The notes under the pieces: generated by a model
Seen by the model: only the letters and a program-made list of their open reading frames with translations
Told to the model about the DNA's origin: nothing
Databases searched by the model: none
Shown here: positions 1-11,600 of the stretch, piece after piece
How positions within the stretch are numbered: position 1 is the stretch's first letter
How the letters are laid out: every line of letters starts with the position of its first letter
DNA from: Populus alba
Taxonomy: Eukaryota; Streptophyta; Magnoliopsida; Malpighiales; Salicaceae
NCBI RefSeq assembly: GCF_005239225.2
Contig: NC_133293.1
Location: forward strand, 21,110,333-21,174,332
Direction: 5' to 3'
Length of the DNA: 64,000 bases
Translations under genes and position numbers: made by a program

Positions 1-679
1 GCTCACCATACTCCGTGGCTCACCTACTGGTGGAACACTCAGAAATGGTTTCCTGCATCAGCTGCTATATCCATGAAGACTGATATTTTATCCCGCCAGG
101 ATTTAGAAATCCTACCCATGATGGCAGAGAAGAGAAGCAACAGGGTACTTCATTTTCTTGTTACTCTCTTTTGTTCATTACAAGGAAATGAATCACAAAC
201 CATGAGTATCTTAATAAATTCTGTCTGAAAGTGGAGGCGGAAAAAAGATATTCGATCATCTCATGCATAATCTTGCCATAGTCTGATAGGCTTTGTTTTT
301 CATCCACGAATGGATAGTAACGTGACAGAATTCTTATAAACCCTATCTCATTTGGAATTTTGTACCCTCTCTTTTTATACAGCCACAAGCAACGCTGCAA
401 GGAGTGTTTGAATCCTTACATCGAGACTTAATGATTGGATTTGGGAAGTGGGAATTTGATCCCATGGATCTTGAGAATCCTTTTCCTAACAATGAAGGCT
501 CAGTTCATCTATGGCAGGGTGATGAAGATATAATGGTGCCTTCTAGCTTGCAGCGATATATTGCCCAAAGACTTCCATGGATTGACTACCATGAGGTCCC
601 TGGTGCTGGACATTTATTCACCGCAATCCCACAGAACTTCGGACAGATTTTAAAGGTTCCTTTTCTAGGAAGGGATTGA
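1..679 (+). CDS. alpha/beta-hydrolase family protein, 3' part (partial at window edge)
   Basis: The last two exons of a gene whose start lies left of the window. Exon 1..144 is open from base 1 in phase 0 and ends at a GT donor (CAGG|GTACTT). Exon 383..679 follows a TACAG acceptor and ends at TGA 677-679. The second exon carries the hydrolase C-terminal signature: LWQGDEDIMVP, whose Asp fits the acid of a Ser-Asp-His triad, and about 30 residues later HEVPGAGHLF, whose His fits the base. The nucleophile elbow is outside the window. Plant proteins with a GFGKWEFDP block belong to an uncharacterised alpha/beta-hydrolase group; substrate unknown. The gene converges on MVD, with about 790 bases between the stop codons. 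The fold is secure; the function is not. Confidence 0.85.
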
Positions 680-1464
680 TCCTATTTGTTGTAGGGCTAG
701 GTGGGTGAACAGTGCATCCCTGATTATGTTCAAACATTTTGTATGTCTTTCTGCTGTACAAACCATGTGTCTGTAACTGAGATTTGGTCACGTTGCAAAA
801 ATGTTATATTTCGACACTACATTTCACAGCTTAGCATTAGCTGGTTGGCGTTTCCATTAGATAGTCCAATGATGAAGTGGCTTAAGCTGTGAATGCGGGG
901 CAGATCAGCTTTGGAATATCTAACACCACAGTATAGCCAAAAAAAACCCAGCATAATAGCATGCCCGGCAAGCTAAAGAAAACAGAATCAAGAACAAACA
1001 TAACAGGTAAACCAATAATTTATTGAATCTTTGGAGCCTTTAAGGGGAATTGTGTCGGGAATCCCAGCACACTGGCAAAAATGAAGATAAATAACAAACA
1101 TAATAGGTAAACCAAGAATTTATTGATTTATAACAGAAACTGATACAAAATGTCGGAAACATCATAAAAACTATTCAATGCTAACAGCTGAAAGAAGCTT
1201 AGAAGGAGCAACGGACAGATTATTCATTGTTGACACCGATAACTTAAATGGACTGAAATATAAAATAAATTACAAATGCAAGGCAAAAAGCAGCATTAAC
1301 TGCAAATTTGCGCGGAACAGTTGAGAGAATCACTTCACAGTAACCCTTAATTACTGCAAACAATCATCACAGTGGAAACACTTCAGGGTCACAGAAGTGT
1401 CCAACTCTGGTCAACAAGACTAAAAAGTACAGAAGTGCAAGAAAAGTTAAATGTGCTCCTAAGT
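680..1464. other. convergent 3' flanks of hydrolase and MVD genes, with a 34-bp direct repeat
   Basis: No coding signal. This should hold both 3' UTRs. A 34-base block starting AACAAACATAA at 993-1026 recurs at 1093-1126 with two mismatches, exactly 100 bases away, so a small local duplication has occurred here. Function unknown. Confidence 0.6.
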
Positions 1465-4400
1465 TCATTTGGGCAGTCCAGTTTCAGGATGGAGAAGAGC
1501 CTGGCTTTCATCAGAGAGCAAAACAGGACCTCTACCAGGTTTCGTACAGATGAAATAACTGACATCTCCTTTGCTTCTCTGGGCATTCTTAATTTCTGGA
1601 GGTGGTGACAAAGCTTCCACATCCTTCATATCTTCAATCCCAGCATCTTTTAGTATGGACTTATCACCTATAACATAACTGAGGAAAAAAAGTTTGATTA
1701 TTTGAAAACTGATTGATGGGGTTGTATAAATCATGCATAGCCTCCAAAACATTGCACCAAAATCCTTTTGTGACCTTGACATTGGAAGACAATATACCTG
1801 TTCAAATCAGCATCGGAACTTGGAGGGAAGTAAAAAAGCAGCTTCTGCAATAACTGGGTAGCAGCCTTTCTATTATGTGCAATCAGAACTGCATTGGGCC
1901 CAGCATCAAACGTATAAGCTACCTGTCAAGGAAATCTCATCATTAGCCAACCATTACACATTTGGAAACTGTGACAATTAGCTGGCAGGGCCAGTAGGAT
2001 TCTAACTATCATTTTGTTTCTTTTTTCTTTTATTTTTTATTTTAGGAAAATCAACAACAAATGAAGTGGTTGCAAGCATTAAAACAATGTTATGATAAGT
2101 CATTACGGATAGGTAAAATAGCACAAGCCACAAGTGAAAAGAAGCTTCATGTTTGATATGATGAAGTGATACATTTTCAGTTACAAAACCCAATACCAAA
2201 TAAATTATCTCATGATATTTCAGCAACAGCAGGAAAGTATATCTGTACTTGAGGAACCACGCAGGATCAGCTAATAGTACAGAACATGTTTGCAAAAAGA
2301 ACAAATGAAAACTAAATACTATAATTAGACAATTGAGAAGGCAATTTTATTATGCTATCATCCTTAAATCACCTATACAATCATCTGTGCCCCAAGCTTG
2401 ACCATCATCTATGATCAAATTTTTGGAAAATAACGATGTTAATGCCATGACATTCTATCTGGAACTTGCTTCTAAGTTAAGCTCCTAGAATGTGGCGTAT
2501 ATAAACAAACAAAAAAAAAAAGATAGCAAAAAAATACAAACCTGAGGTGTTTCTTCTGAGCGATTCCATTTTTCAACACAGCTGATTATCCTGAAATATA
2601 GTCACTACATTAAAACTAAACTCTATGTCTGGTGAAGGGCTCAACAGGCAAATAAATAAATAATTGATGAGGCTTAAATTTTCATGTCACATAAATCGAG
2701 AAACTTTACTTGCCTGTGAGATGTATCATTCATGTAGAATATTGGGGGACATGTATCCAAGCAGACTGCATGGAACTGATTGCTATCTGCACAGGTTAAT
2801 TGTGCAAAAGATCCAAAATCACGATTCTTTATGGCTTCTTCCATTTGTTTAATGCGTTTTGGTACAACTTCCTATTTAGTCCAAAACAGGAAAGGAGATA
2901 TTACCAAAAGTTAAATAAATTTCAAACAATTTCAGAATGCATTGATCAGAAGACAGCTAAAAAGGGAAAAGAGGGTTAAATTTCATAGAAAATCTAAATC
3001 TGAACAGCAAGGAAAAGGCAGTGTGCAAATCACAAAGCATGGTTATCATCCAGAATAGATTCAGAATAGGGCTCCAGCTCCATTTATGTCTAAAAATCTC
3101 AACTGCTAAGAGCACTTTTTGCAATTGAAGAAAGACAACTGCTTAAGAAGAGAAGTTGCAAGAAATTGAATTAAGGGCATTGAAAAGCACCTTAGCTCTG
3201 TGTTGCAAAAGCAAGCTAGTGTCAACACTGTCCCGCATTCCTGTGGTGCTACTTGTTTCTTTCTGCCGTGAACTTACCTGGAGAACAAAATCACAAGTCT
3301 GTTTACTAAAACAACAGGACAAAGAAAAATCAAATGTATTTTCAGGACCGCTATTCCCAGAGTCCAGAGGCAACTCAAACTAAATTCAGACTCACGAGTT
3401 CTAAATAAGGGGGAAAACATACCACAGCGATAATAATAACAAGTTCATCCCAGTGCTTTTCGTCTACAAGTTGAACAGCAAGGCTATCACTTCCATCCTC
3501 AGCCTTGACATATTAAAAAACAATGCATCATAATTAATTGCTCAAAATGGGACAGAGCAATCTAATCAGAAGGCTCCATGGATGAACCTCGAAATCAAAC
3601 TTACTTTTCCCATGATCCACTTCACAAATCCACCAAATAAACTGCGACAGGCACTGCCAGAACCTTGCCTGAAAAACAAAGCTTACAAAATATCAAACAT
3701 TGCAAGAACCTTTCCAAGAAACAATGTTCATAAAATATCAAATGTTAATAGCAACTAGCATGCTTGAATCACTCATATCTGAAAAGCATTGACAGATTAA
3801 ATTAAATATATAACTGGGCTATAAAATAAGTCAAGACAGCACCCAATACACCGACTTATCAATTACTTAAAGACAGCTCCCTATAAACCAACTTATCAAT
3901 TACTTAAAGATATCATTGTTATCAAATACTATCATTGATGTAAGCCAAGAACAAGCAATTAGGTATCAGCAAAGATGCATCTAGCCAGAATTCAGAATAA
4001 TAAATATTTGTTGGTGGTGACAGCTGTATGAGGATATAGTGGAATAAATGAAACATGTAAATAGCAGCTGCATATGAAGAATACAATTCTAGGGGGGAAA
4101 AAATGTTTCATGCTACTCAAAATTATTGACGTAAAGACAAAAAAAACATAAAACCAAGCACTTCAAATTATGCCTATGCTATTAAGGTATACCTTGCAAT
4201 AGCAGAAAGTTCACTATTGTCTTCTTTTGCATTCATCAGCTTTGCAAGGGCAAAAACTACATAAGAAGATAAAACCAGATGATGTCATGATGAATAAATT
4301 ATTCCAGTCCCATACAAGATTGCAATTGATACTACAGCCCTGCAGATATAAAGCAGAAAAAACAATAAAAGGGCTCCTCGAAGTTGAAAACTGCTTCATT

Positions 4401-5989
4401 AATAGTAAGCATTTCTGTCTAGCTTGTTGCATTTCTATATGAGCTTCTATATAAAAAAATGTGTACACATCAGTGATTATAATCCAGAAAAGCTAGCTGG
4501 CAGATTCATGAAAACTATATGCCAAGTTGGTCAATTTCAACATGGACCCCATAATCATATACAGTAAGCTTTATTGTGAGTGTTTTCAACAAAAGCGATT
4601 AATGAATAATCATTCCACATACCAAGCTCCATCCATGATAAAGCTAGACTAGAGGATTCTGAATAAATTTAAGCATTGAGCAAGAATTGCATCTATTTTT
4701 CTAAACAATACGAAACTCGGATTGTTCATTCACAAGAATTTCTCAGAAATGTGAAGTCCAGCACAACCATTCAATGAAGTAGACAGAAATTATGTTTAAA
4801 AATACAGGCCCGACCATAAAAAAGAAAAAAAAAGGGGGGGGGGGGGTGAACATAGCAAGGAAAATTCAGGGAAAATGTTTACCAAGACAAGCAAAGCCAG
4901 CTGCAGAGGAAGCCAGTCCAGCAGCAGTAGGGAAATTGTTGTATGAAGCAACATGCACATGCAAGTTCTCCCAATCCTTCTTTGCAATCTTGATACCCTT
5001 CTCTTCATCCTCAACATCACAAGCCTGGGCACGAATTTCCCTTAAACAATTTTGGTACCTGCCTCCAGAAAGGGAAATCTCCTACGCTAACCAGCAAAAA
5101 CCAAATGTGCCATGAGTCAGCAGTGAGGTAGAGAATTTCAACACGAACCCAGCAACCATTTACACATTGCTTAGCTACAAAGAACCATAACTAGCAAATT
5201 GTCTCATTTACAGGGAAATTGAAATGCAATTAAATTTTATCCAATCTAGATCCATGTCCATCTTTTCAATATCAAATCTTGTATCAGGTCTCAATCAATT
5301 TTTTCCTTTCCTCACATTTTCTCAACAACCAAATAGGATGCAATGAAAAACACATCAAAGTTTTCCCTGATGATAAATCACACAGGATTCTCAACACAAC
5401 AAGTTAGCCCTCTTCCTCTCTTATGCTCATCATCCTTGATATAAGTACATCACGATAACGCTACCACATGACTTTATGAACTACGTAAGCTGACATGCAA
5501 TTCCAAAATCTGTTTAAACAGTACGGTTTCAAATAAAGAAATTCTCTGCTATGTTGACGTCCAATTCCGAAAAGGAAAGAGTTCATGAGAACAGAATCTG
5601 ACTGTAAAGCTTAATCCAGTAAATTCCCTTCTTTCCAGGTCCCAAATAACCATTAAACATACAAAACAAGGAGAACCCACAAAAATTCACTATCTAAATG
5701 AGTCATTAAACCCACTGAAATCCCATCAAGAACTTCCACGGCAACCAAATTGAAACAGAAAAATGAGAAAAAAGACTACCTTTCCATTGAGCCACATCCG
5801 ATCCTGGTCAAAACTAGGACTAACAGCAACAGTTGTGGTTGTACAAAGATGAGCCGGATCAAGAGTGACACTTATGCTATCATTAACAGGCAAAATCAAG
5901 GTCTCATCTCGCTTGCCCCAGTACTTTATCACAGCTATATTTGTTGGTGTCTGTGCAGTCACCATCCTCACCCATGATTTCTCTGCCAT
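1465..5989 (-). CDS. MVD: diphosphomevalonate decarboxylase (mevalonate pathway)
   Basis: Converts mevalonate 5-diphosphate to isopentenyl diphosphate with ATP and CO2 release, the last step of the cytosolic/peroxisomal mevalonate pathway. Ten exons on the minus strand: 5989-5780, 5081-4883, 4256-4193, 3668-3605, 3503-3423, 3277-3191, 2871-2714, 2590-2542, 1922-1798, 1678-1465. They join in frame to 416 aa, the usual length. Visible features are the N-terminal [15 protein letters not shown] block, the GHMP-type ATP loop [14 protein letters not shown] (residues 121-134), [16 protein letters not shown], and [10 protein letters not shown], whose Asp310 matches the conserved catalytic Asp. SVTLDPAHL at residues 40-48 fits the PTS2-type peroxisomal signal reported for plant MVDs. 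The ATG at 5989 is the only sensible start. Intron 7 has a GC donor (see findings). Intron 1 holds a long A/G homopolymer tract. Confidence 0.97.
4824..4847 (+). repeat. A-run followed by G-run in MVD intron 1
   Basis: Eight or more A followed by about fourteen G on the + strand (long T/C tracts in the transcript). It lies in intron 1, a few tens of bases below the exon 2 donor. Length probably varies between alleles and is prone to assembly error. Confidence 0.85.
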
Positions 5990-6253
5990 TGATAATAATC
6001 CTCAAAAAGCTTCAAACTTTATTGAAAAAAAGCACCAGAACAGAGATCTGAGGATCTGAAAATGGTGATCTTATTAATGTTTTTTTTTTTTTTATGGTTT
6101 CTTGTTGGCTGAACTGCTGAAGAGGAGAGGAGGGAAGTTTGCAATATAAATAAGAGAAGAGCCGGTTAAGAACCAGAAATTGGTGGCTTATTTGGCCTGC
6201 GTTCATGTTTGGACTTCGGACTTTCCAAGGTGTCATGCTTGTTCAGAACTAAT

Positions 6254-6590
6254 TATAAATTAGTCCCTATAATTTTAGAATATTTATTTATTAGCCCTAT
6301 AGTTTCATGTTTTATTATTAAATCATCATATTTTAAAATCTGCTTGTCCTTTTTGTCAATGCAATGTTCTCTTTCTATTTAGTTTAATTTATTTTTTTCT
6401 GAAAATAGAGAGAGAGAGAAGAAGGCGAGATAGAAAACTCTGATCAGAAAAAAAAAATTTGGAAAAAAAAATAAAAAATAAAAACATGTTGCATTTAAGA
6501 TAGTTAAGCTAGTCAAGAGACTGTTTAGTTGTTTTTAATAGTATAAGGACTAGTTGGTTATTTATGATAAACTATAGAGGCTAAATTGTA
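6254..6590. mobile_element. MITE-like element with imperfect inverted ends
   Basis: The left end, TATAAATTAGTCCCTATAAT, matches the reverse complement of the right end (AAACTATAGAGGCTAAATTG) at most positions, giving an imperfect terminal inverted repeat of about 20 bp around a 340-bp AT-rich non-coding core. No clear target duplication. The size and lack of coding fit a MITE or decayed non-autonomous DNA transposon. Confidence 0.45.
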
Positions 6591-8000
6591 AAAGAGCTAG
6601 TGCATTAAAAATGGATTCTAGTATTTGTCTTTCTAGGAAGTCTTTTATTTTTGAGTGATGAATTAGCAAATTAGGCTTTTATCATGTGCTCTGATGAAGA
6701 TAATGAAAAATATATTTTTTAATTTTAAAAATAAAAAATTCATATATAATTATTTTTTATTTTTTCAGCTAAATATCTTATTATTTCTATTATTTTTATT
6801 TCTTATATCCCGAGTGGAGAGGGTAATAAAAAAAAATGAGAAATTATTGACATTTTCATATCGTAGATGTGTGAATGAATAATCCAAATCTTAGTATAAA
6901 AGCTTGTTGATTATATCGATTGACCTGTTTGCCATGTTTTTGTATATATAAAGAAGGAAATTCATTAAATTAAGCAACCAAATTGGACCCAGATGCCGTG
7001 CAATTTCCACTGGCATTGTTAATAAATAAATAAATAGTTTAGTGAGGTTGGTGAAGGTTATAAATTTTTATTTAATTCAGATATTAATGGAATTGTCACT
7101 AATCTTTGCATAATTTAATATTTTTCCTGCTGTTGTTGCATGGAATTTACGATTTTTATTTTTGTCTGATGCTTGCTTTCTGTTGCTGGTAGAGGTGATT
7201 TCAGTGTTTAAATGGCTCATTTCTCTCTTTCTCCATTTCCTTCTTTTAACATAAATATAATTAATTAATCCCTCTAGCAATTGATATAAAAGTATTTAAT
7301 TTTGACATATAAAAGCTGATTATAATAATTAAAAAATTATTAAATATTAAAAAAAAAAAATTTACTGCATCAATGATAGTGGTGGAGTCAGTCAGGTGTT
7401 TGAAGTTATAATTATTGTGAAGAAATTAGATGAACTGATCAATAATTGCAGCCAAAACATTTGGTCACGCCTTGAATAGTCAAACTATAACAGCCCAGCA
7501 CTCCAATATTGACTTACAATGTTGCTTATGTATATTGGTAACTGACCAAGACTTTATTCAAAAACAAAAAATATTGGCTCCATGTGTTTTGTGCTACATA
7601 AATAGACAATTACCATGCATTTGGTCCGTCATATATAATTTTTTAAAAAATTAGTTTTTATTTTTAAATATATTAAAATAATATTTTTTAATTTTTAATA
7701 TTAACACGTTAAAATAATTAAAAAAACACAAAACAAATTCAATCTAATATTTCTTTAACAGGTTAACCAAAAGAACACTCAAGATCACACTCCTTTCAAG
7801 ACATTCAAATGAAAATCCCAAGTCTTAATCATACTTGCCTGGTCTAATTTAAAAAGTTAACCTGGAAACATGATTCATAATTTAGATATAGTTTTAATTT
7901 AAATATAAAAAAAAATATCTCGGTAAAATTCAATTAACTCAATTAAAGTTTTAGTGATCTGATTAAACTAATCAAACTTAATTTAAATCTGAGTAAGAAC

Positions 8001-8205
8001 ATATTTGGCAGTGTGATGGTGGTTATTTTTCAAATAACTTTTCATGCCGATATGTATGTCAAATGATGTTTTTTTTATTTTTTAAAAATTATTTTTAACA
8101 TCAGCACATCAAATAATCTAAAAAGTACAAACCATATTAAATTTTAATAAAAAAAAAAAAAAAAACTTTTGAATTTTTTGGGAAAACGGTCCCAAACGCT
8201 ACCTA
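8001..8205. mobile_element. small dispersed MITE-like repeat (TTTGGCAGTGTG ... CCCAAACGC)
   Basis: About 205 bp, starting with a TTTGGCAGTGTG-like end and finishing with GGTCCCAAACGCTACCT. Between them is an AT-rich core with the block TTTTTAACATCAGCACATCAAA. Related cores recur at about 27860-27975, 49313-49475, 63300-63430 and 63910-64000, which marks a dispersed repeat family. Confidence 0.55.
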
Positions 8206-8674
8206 AGTGAACTACAGTAACTCTTTTTTAAAAGGAGCAAAACCATGTTTTTTTATTAAAAATAATTAAACCTGAAATTTTAGGTGTCGGGCAAGATGAA
8301 AGCTTTGACTAGATTATGAGCTTGCTAAGGTTAATGTACAAAACAGAATTAGTGACATCTGATGAGTGGAGCTAGATTTATAAGAAAACTCCAATAACAT
8401 GTGTTGTCAGCATGTCATACCAACAGAAAATATTGAGGGAAAGAAGGGAAACAAGCAAGCTGCTTTCTGGGAAAGTTGACAGTTAAGAGAAGGAATAAAG
8501 AGCCGTAAACGAAGAGATCATATCATTTTTTTTCTTTGATTGTTTTTGGACCAGCAGTTCAACAGCTTAGTAGAAACTGAAACATGAGGAAAATTTCGCA
8601 TTGCATCACTCAGCTTGATCCTTTTTTGATTGTTATAAGATACAAATACATTGTCAACACTCCTATACTAATTC

Positions 8675-11600
8675 CTAATCAGAATCTGGATCAACATCCA
8701 CAATATCAGGGACAGAATCAGTTGATTGATTATCATCTTCAATAGCAAATGTCGTACCTTTCTGAGCACTCAAGGTTGTCGTGTTTCCATCTTTGGTGGC
8801 AAGCCCGTCACTTTCACCTGCCACAACGGCTTGCAGTGATGCCATTTCAGTATCCCTGGAATTTAATGCATCATCTTTCGAAGCAAAACTTGTCAAGACC
8901 ACGGTGGTAACATTTGGATCACCAGTAACAGTAGGAATGGAGGCACCTTTGGAAGATTCCTGATGCTGCTCCATGGATTCTTGCAATTGCTGTGAGTCAA
9001 CCATTGTTTCATCACCACGCCTTATCTCTATGTCTGCGCTAGCAGCTGCTGGGCTGTGCCCATTTCTCCAAGGACTTTTTGCACCTGATGAACCAGCCAC
9101 GGGAATATTTTCTCCCTGTTGAACCCTTTCAGTGTCCATACTTTCACCCACTGGAGACTCTGTTTCCTTGCTACTATCCAGCCAACTCTTATACAAATCA
9201 TCATCTGAATCAGAAAGGCCATGTCCTGTGTCCTGCACGCCACTTGAAAATGGATTACTGTGCTTCTGGGCAACAGAGTATATATTCTCTGGGAATCTGT
9301 GGTTAACTTCATTGAAGGAGCTCGCAGAGGGAAAATCAGCCAGCGGAAGTGCCCGGGGGTGTATAAGCACCTCCAAGGCTAGGAGTGCGTAGGCACAAAA
9401 TTCAGATACTTTTGTTCCAATTTCTTGCCTGCCTGCAAAAATCCAACATCCAACAAGATTAGCAACAGGTTATAAGCAAACCATAAGCATTTGTGAAAAA
9501 TTAGCTAGGTGATCAGCAAGTGGGCTTTGTGATATTATCATGGTCTAAAGCATTAAATTGGGTTACAACTATGAAAGAACGAAAAGGACCAATCAAAATT
9601 ATCCATGAAACAATGCTGCCATTGGGGCTTCTATCTAGAAATGAGAAGAAAAAGGTTGGAGCAGAACTCTGTGTATAAGGAAAGCGGGGAAGGTAGGGGC
9701 TTAGAGTAAAAAAATGACAGAGCAGTCATACCACTTAATACTAGTTTATCTTGAAATAATTTAAGCACTAAATAATAAACATATCACTTGAAAAAATAAT
9801 TGAGGATCACAGCTATTCCATGAAGTCATCCTCAAATGCTGTTTACAGGATGATGGGAAAAAATTGAATTTCTATAAATTTGACAGGACTTACCTCTACG
9901 GAAAATCTCAAGAGCAGGAGCTAAATGTGGGGGACGTACACGAGAAGGAGAAAGGAGAGATGCCAAAAGTGCATGTAATGCTGCTAACTGCAAATCTGAG
10001 CATGTTAGGGTTGATTCATTGGGCAAGAAAGTTTTGCTTTCATCACTAACCCATCCTTCTTTACAGGATTCTGTTGCAATAGTTATCAAAAGATTATCAA
10101 CTTTTGAACGCCAAGACTCGGATCTCAAACCGCCACCCTGTCAAAAATTATTATAAATCTTTAGCGCACCAATTAAGTCGACAACAGAAAGAAGCAGCCA
10201 AAAGCTAAATATAAATGATCGTGAAAGCAAAGAAAAAATGCACATAATGGATACTTTTGGCTTTTCATCCGAGTACATTGTAGAAAGGATAATGAAGATG
10301 TGCCTTATAACTCCAATATTACAAGAACATTTTATTTTGAGAGGGTACATCTTTCTACCATTAAAATATGTGGGAGCAGTAATTTTCACTCACATCCATC
10401 AACCAACTCATTGCTAAAGGGTGTTTGGATGACAATTTTATATATTCTGGATAGTGATAATTTGACTCAAAGAACAGAGAACAAAGGGATTAGATATGGG
10501 TGGATATCTTAAAACCCATTTACTTAAATCTATGACAATTTTTTTAAGTCCAGTGATTTAAGAGGACATTAAAGAGAAAATTGTGAGCTTGAGAAAATAA
10601 TTGTACTGAGAAATAAAAGGATTTGTTATAATCAAACTTAGTGCAACCACACCCATGACATTAAATGTAACACTTTGATGGTTAATGTATTTGGTAAGGG
10701 TTGACAAAAGCTAAACAGGTGAGCACCCATTATTGGCAAAAAGATTCATAGACACTCGGTCTATTTTGACCCTATCCCATGCTAAACCATTTTGCAATCC
10801 AAGAAAGGTTAGACTAAAGCACAAAAAGTCAGCAGCTTGGTAGAATATTAAGCACTAATCAAACAACATGCAATAACCATACCACGGTTAGAAGAGTTTC
10901 CAATGCCCCGAGTGCAGCTATCTTCACAGAAATCGCTGTTGGACGGTTCTTGGATGCTTCCACCTCCAAACCAATTCTGTCATGGAGCTGTTCAAGAGAT
11001 CCAGTCGCACCATGCTTTCTCTTTCTGTGGAAAGGTGGCAGCAAAAGTTCGGATTTTGCATTTGCATGAAAAGATGTACCATCAACGATGGGATTTAAAT
11101 CATGAAGAGAGCAGTTGACAACTTCTTGTGCAAGATATATCGCTATTCCTGATCAGAATATGACTGGAAGTTAGCAGCGGCACCACAAGTATTTCGATGA
11201 GAGACACTGGGTCTTTTAGAAAAGAGTTAATGGCTCAATGCATGAACAAAAGCTACTCAAAATGGAAATCCAGGGTCAAATGCTCACAAATTTTCATATG
11301 AAAATAGTAAAGCATGTTATATGCAGGGGGGGAAGGTTAACCATCCAACATCTTAATATGGAAACTTGAGAGAGCTTACAGCTAGGACAGAGACACTTTC
11401 AAGGCACACTTCCACAACGTTCTCTCTCCCTTGCTCTTCTTTTCTGTGAGCAACACATTTACACACATCGAGATGGGGGGGAGTCATGCACACTCACACT
11501 CTTAAAGGGCCCTGGGCTTTTGTTTATGAAATATGGCCATAAAAAGGGGTGGAGAAAAGCACACATGCTCGAGTACAAGAGAACCTACCAACATATTTCC

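Larger units (their letters stand above)
5990..8674. other. intergenic region upstream of MVD, repeat-rich
   Basis: Holds the MVD 5' UTR and promoter (roughly 5990-6240), then AT-rich DNA with MITE-like elements listed separately (6254-6590, 8001-8205) and a short member of the AT-rich dispersed family near 7640-7735. The part next to 8674 is the PELP1 3' UTR. I see no gene, and nothing recognisable in 6600-7630 or 7740-8000. Confidence 0.6.

Noticed and set aside
2002..2304. 100-codon hydrophobic open frame on the minus strand
   Set aside because: Lies entirely within MVD intron 8; no homology recognised.
9421..9436. Tandem acceptors (TGCAG|GCAG) before the last PELP1 exon as an alternative splice pair
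   Set aside because: They are four bases apart, so the second breaks the frame; only the first is compatible with the conserved C-terminal exon.
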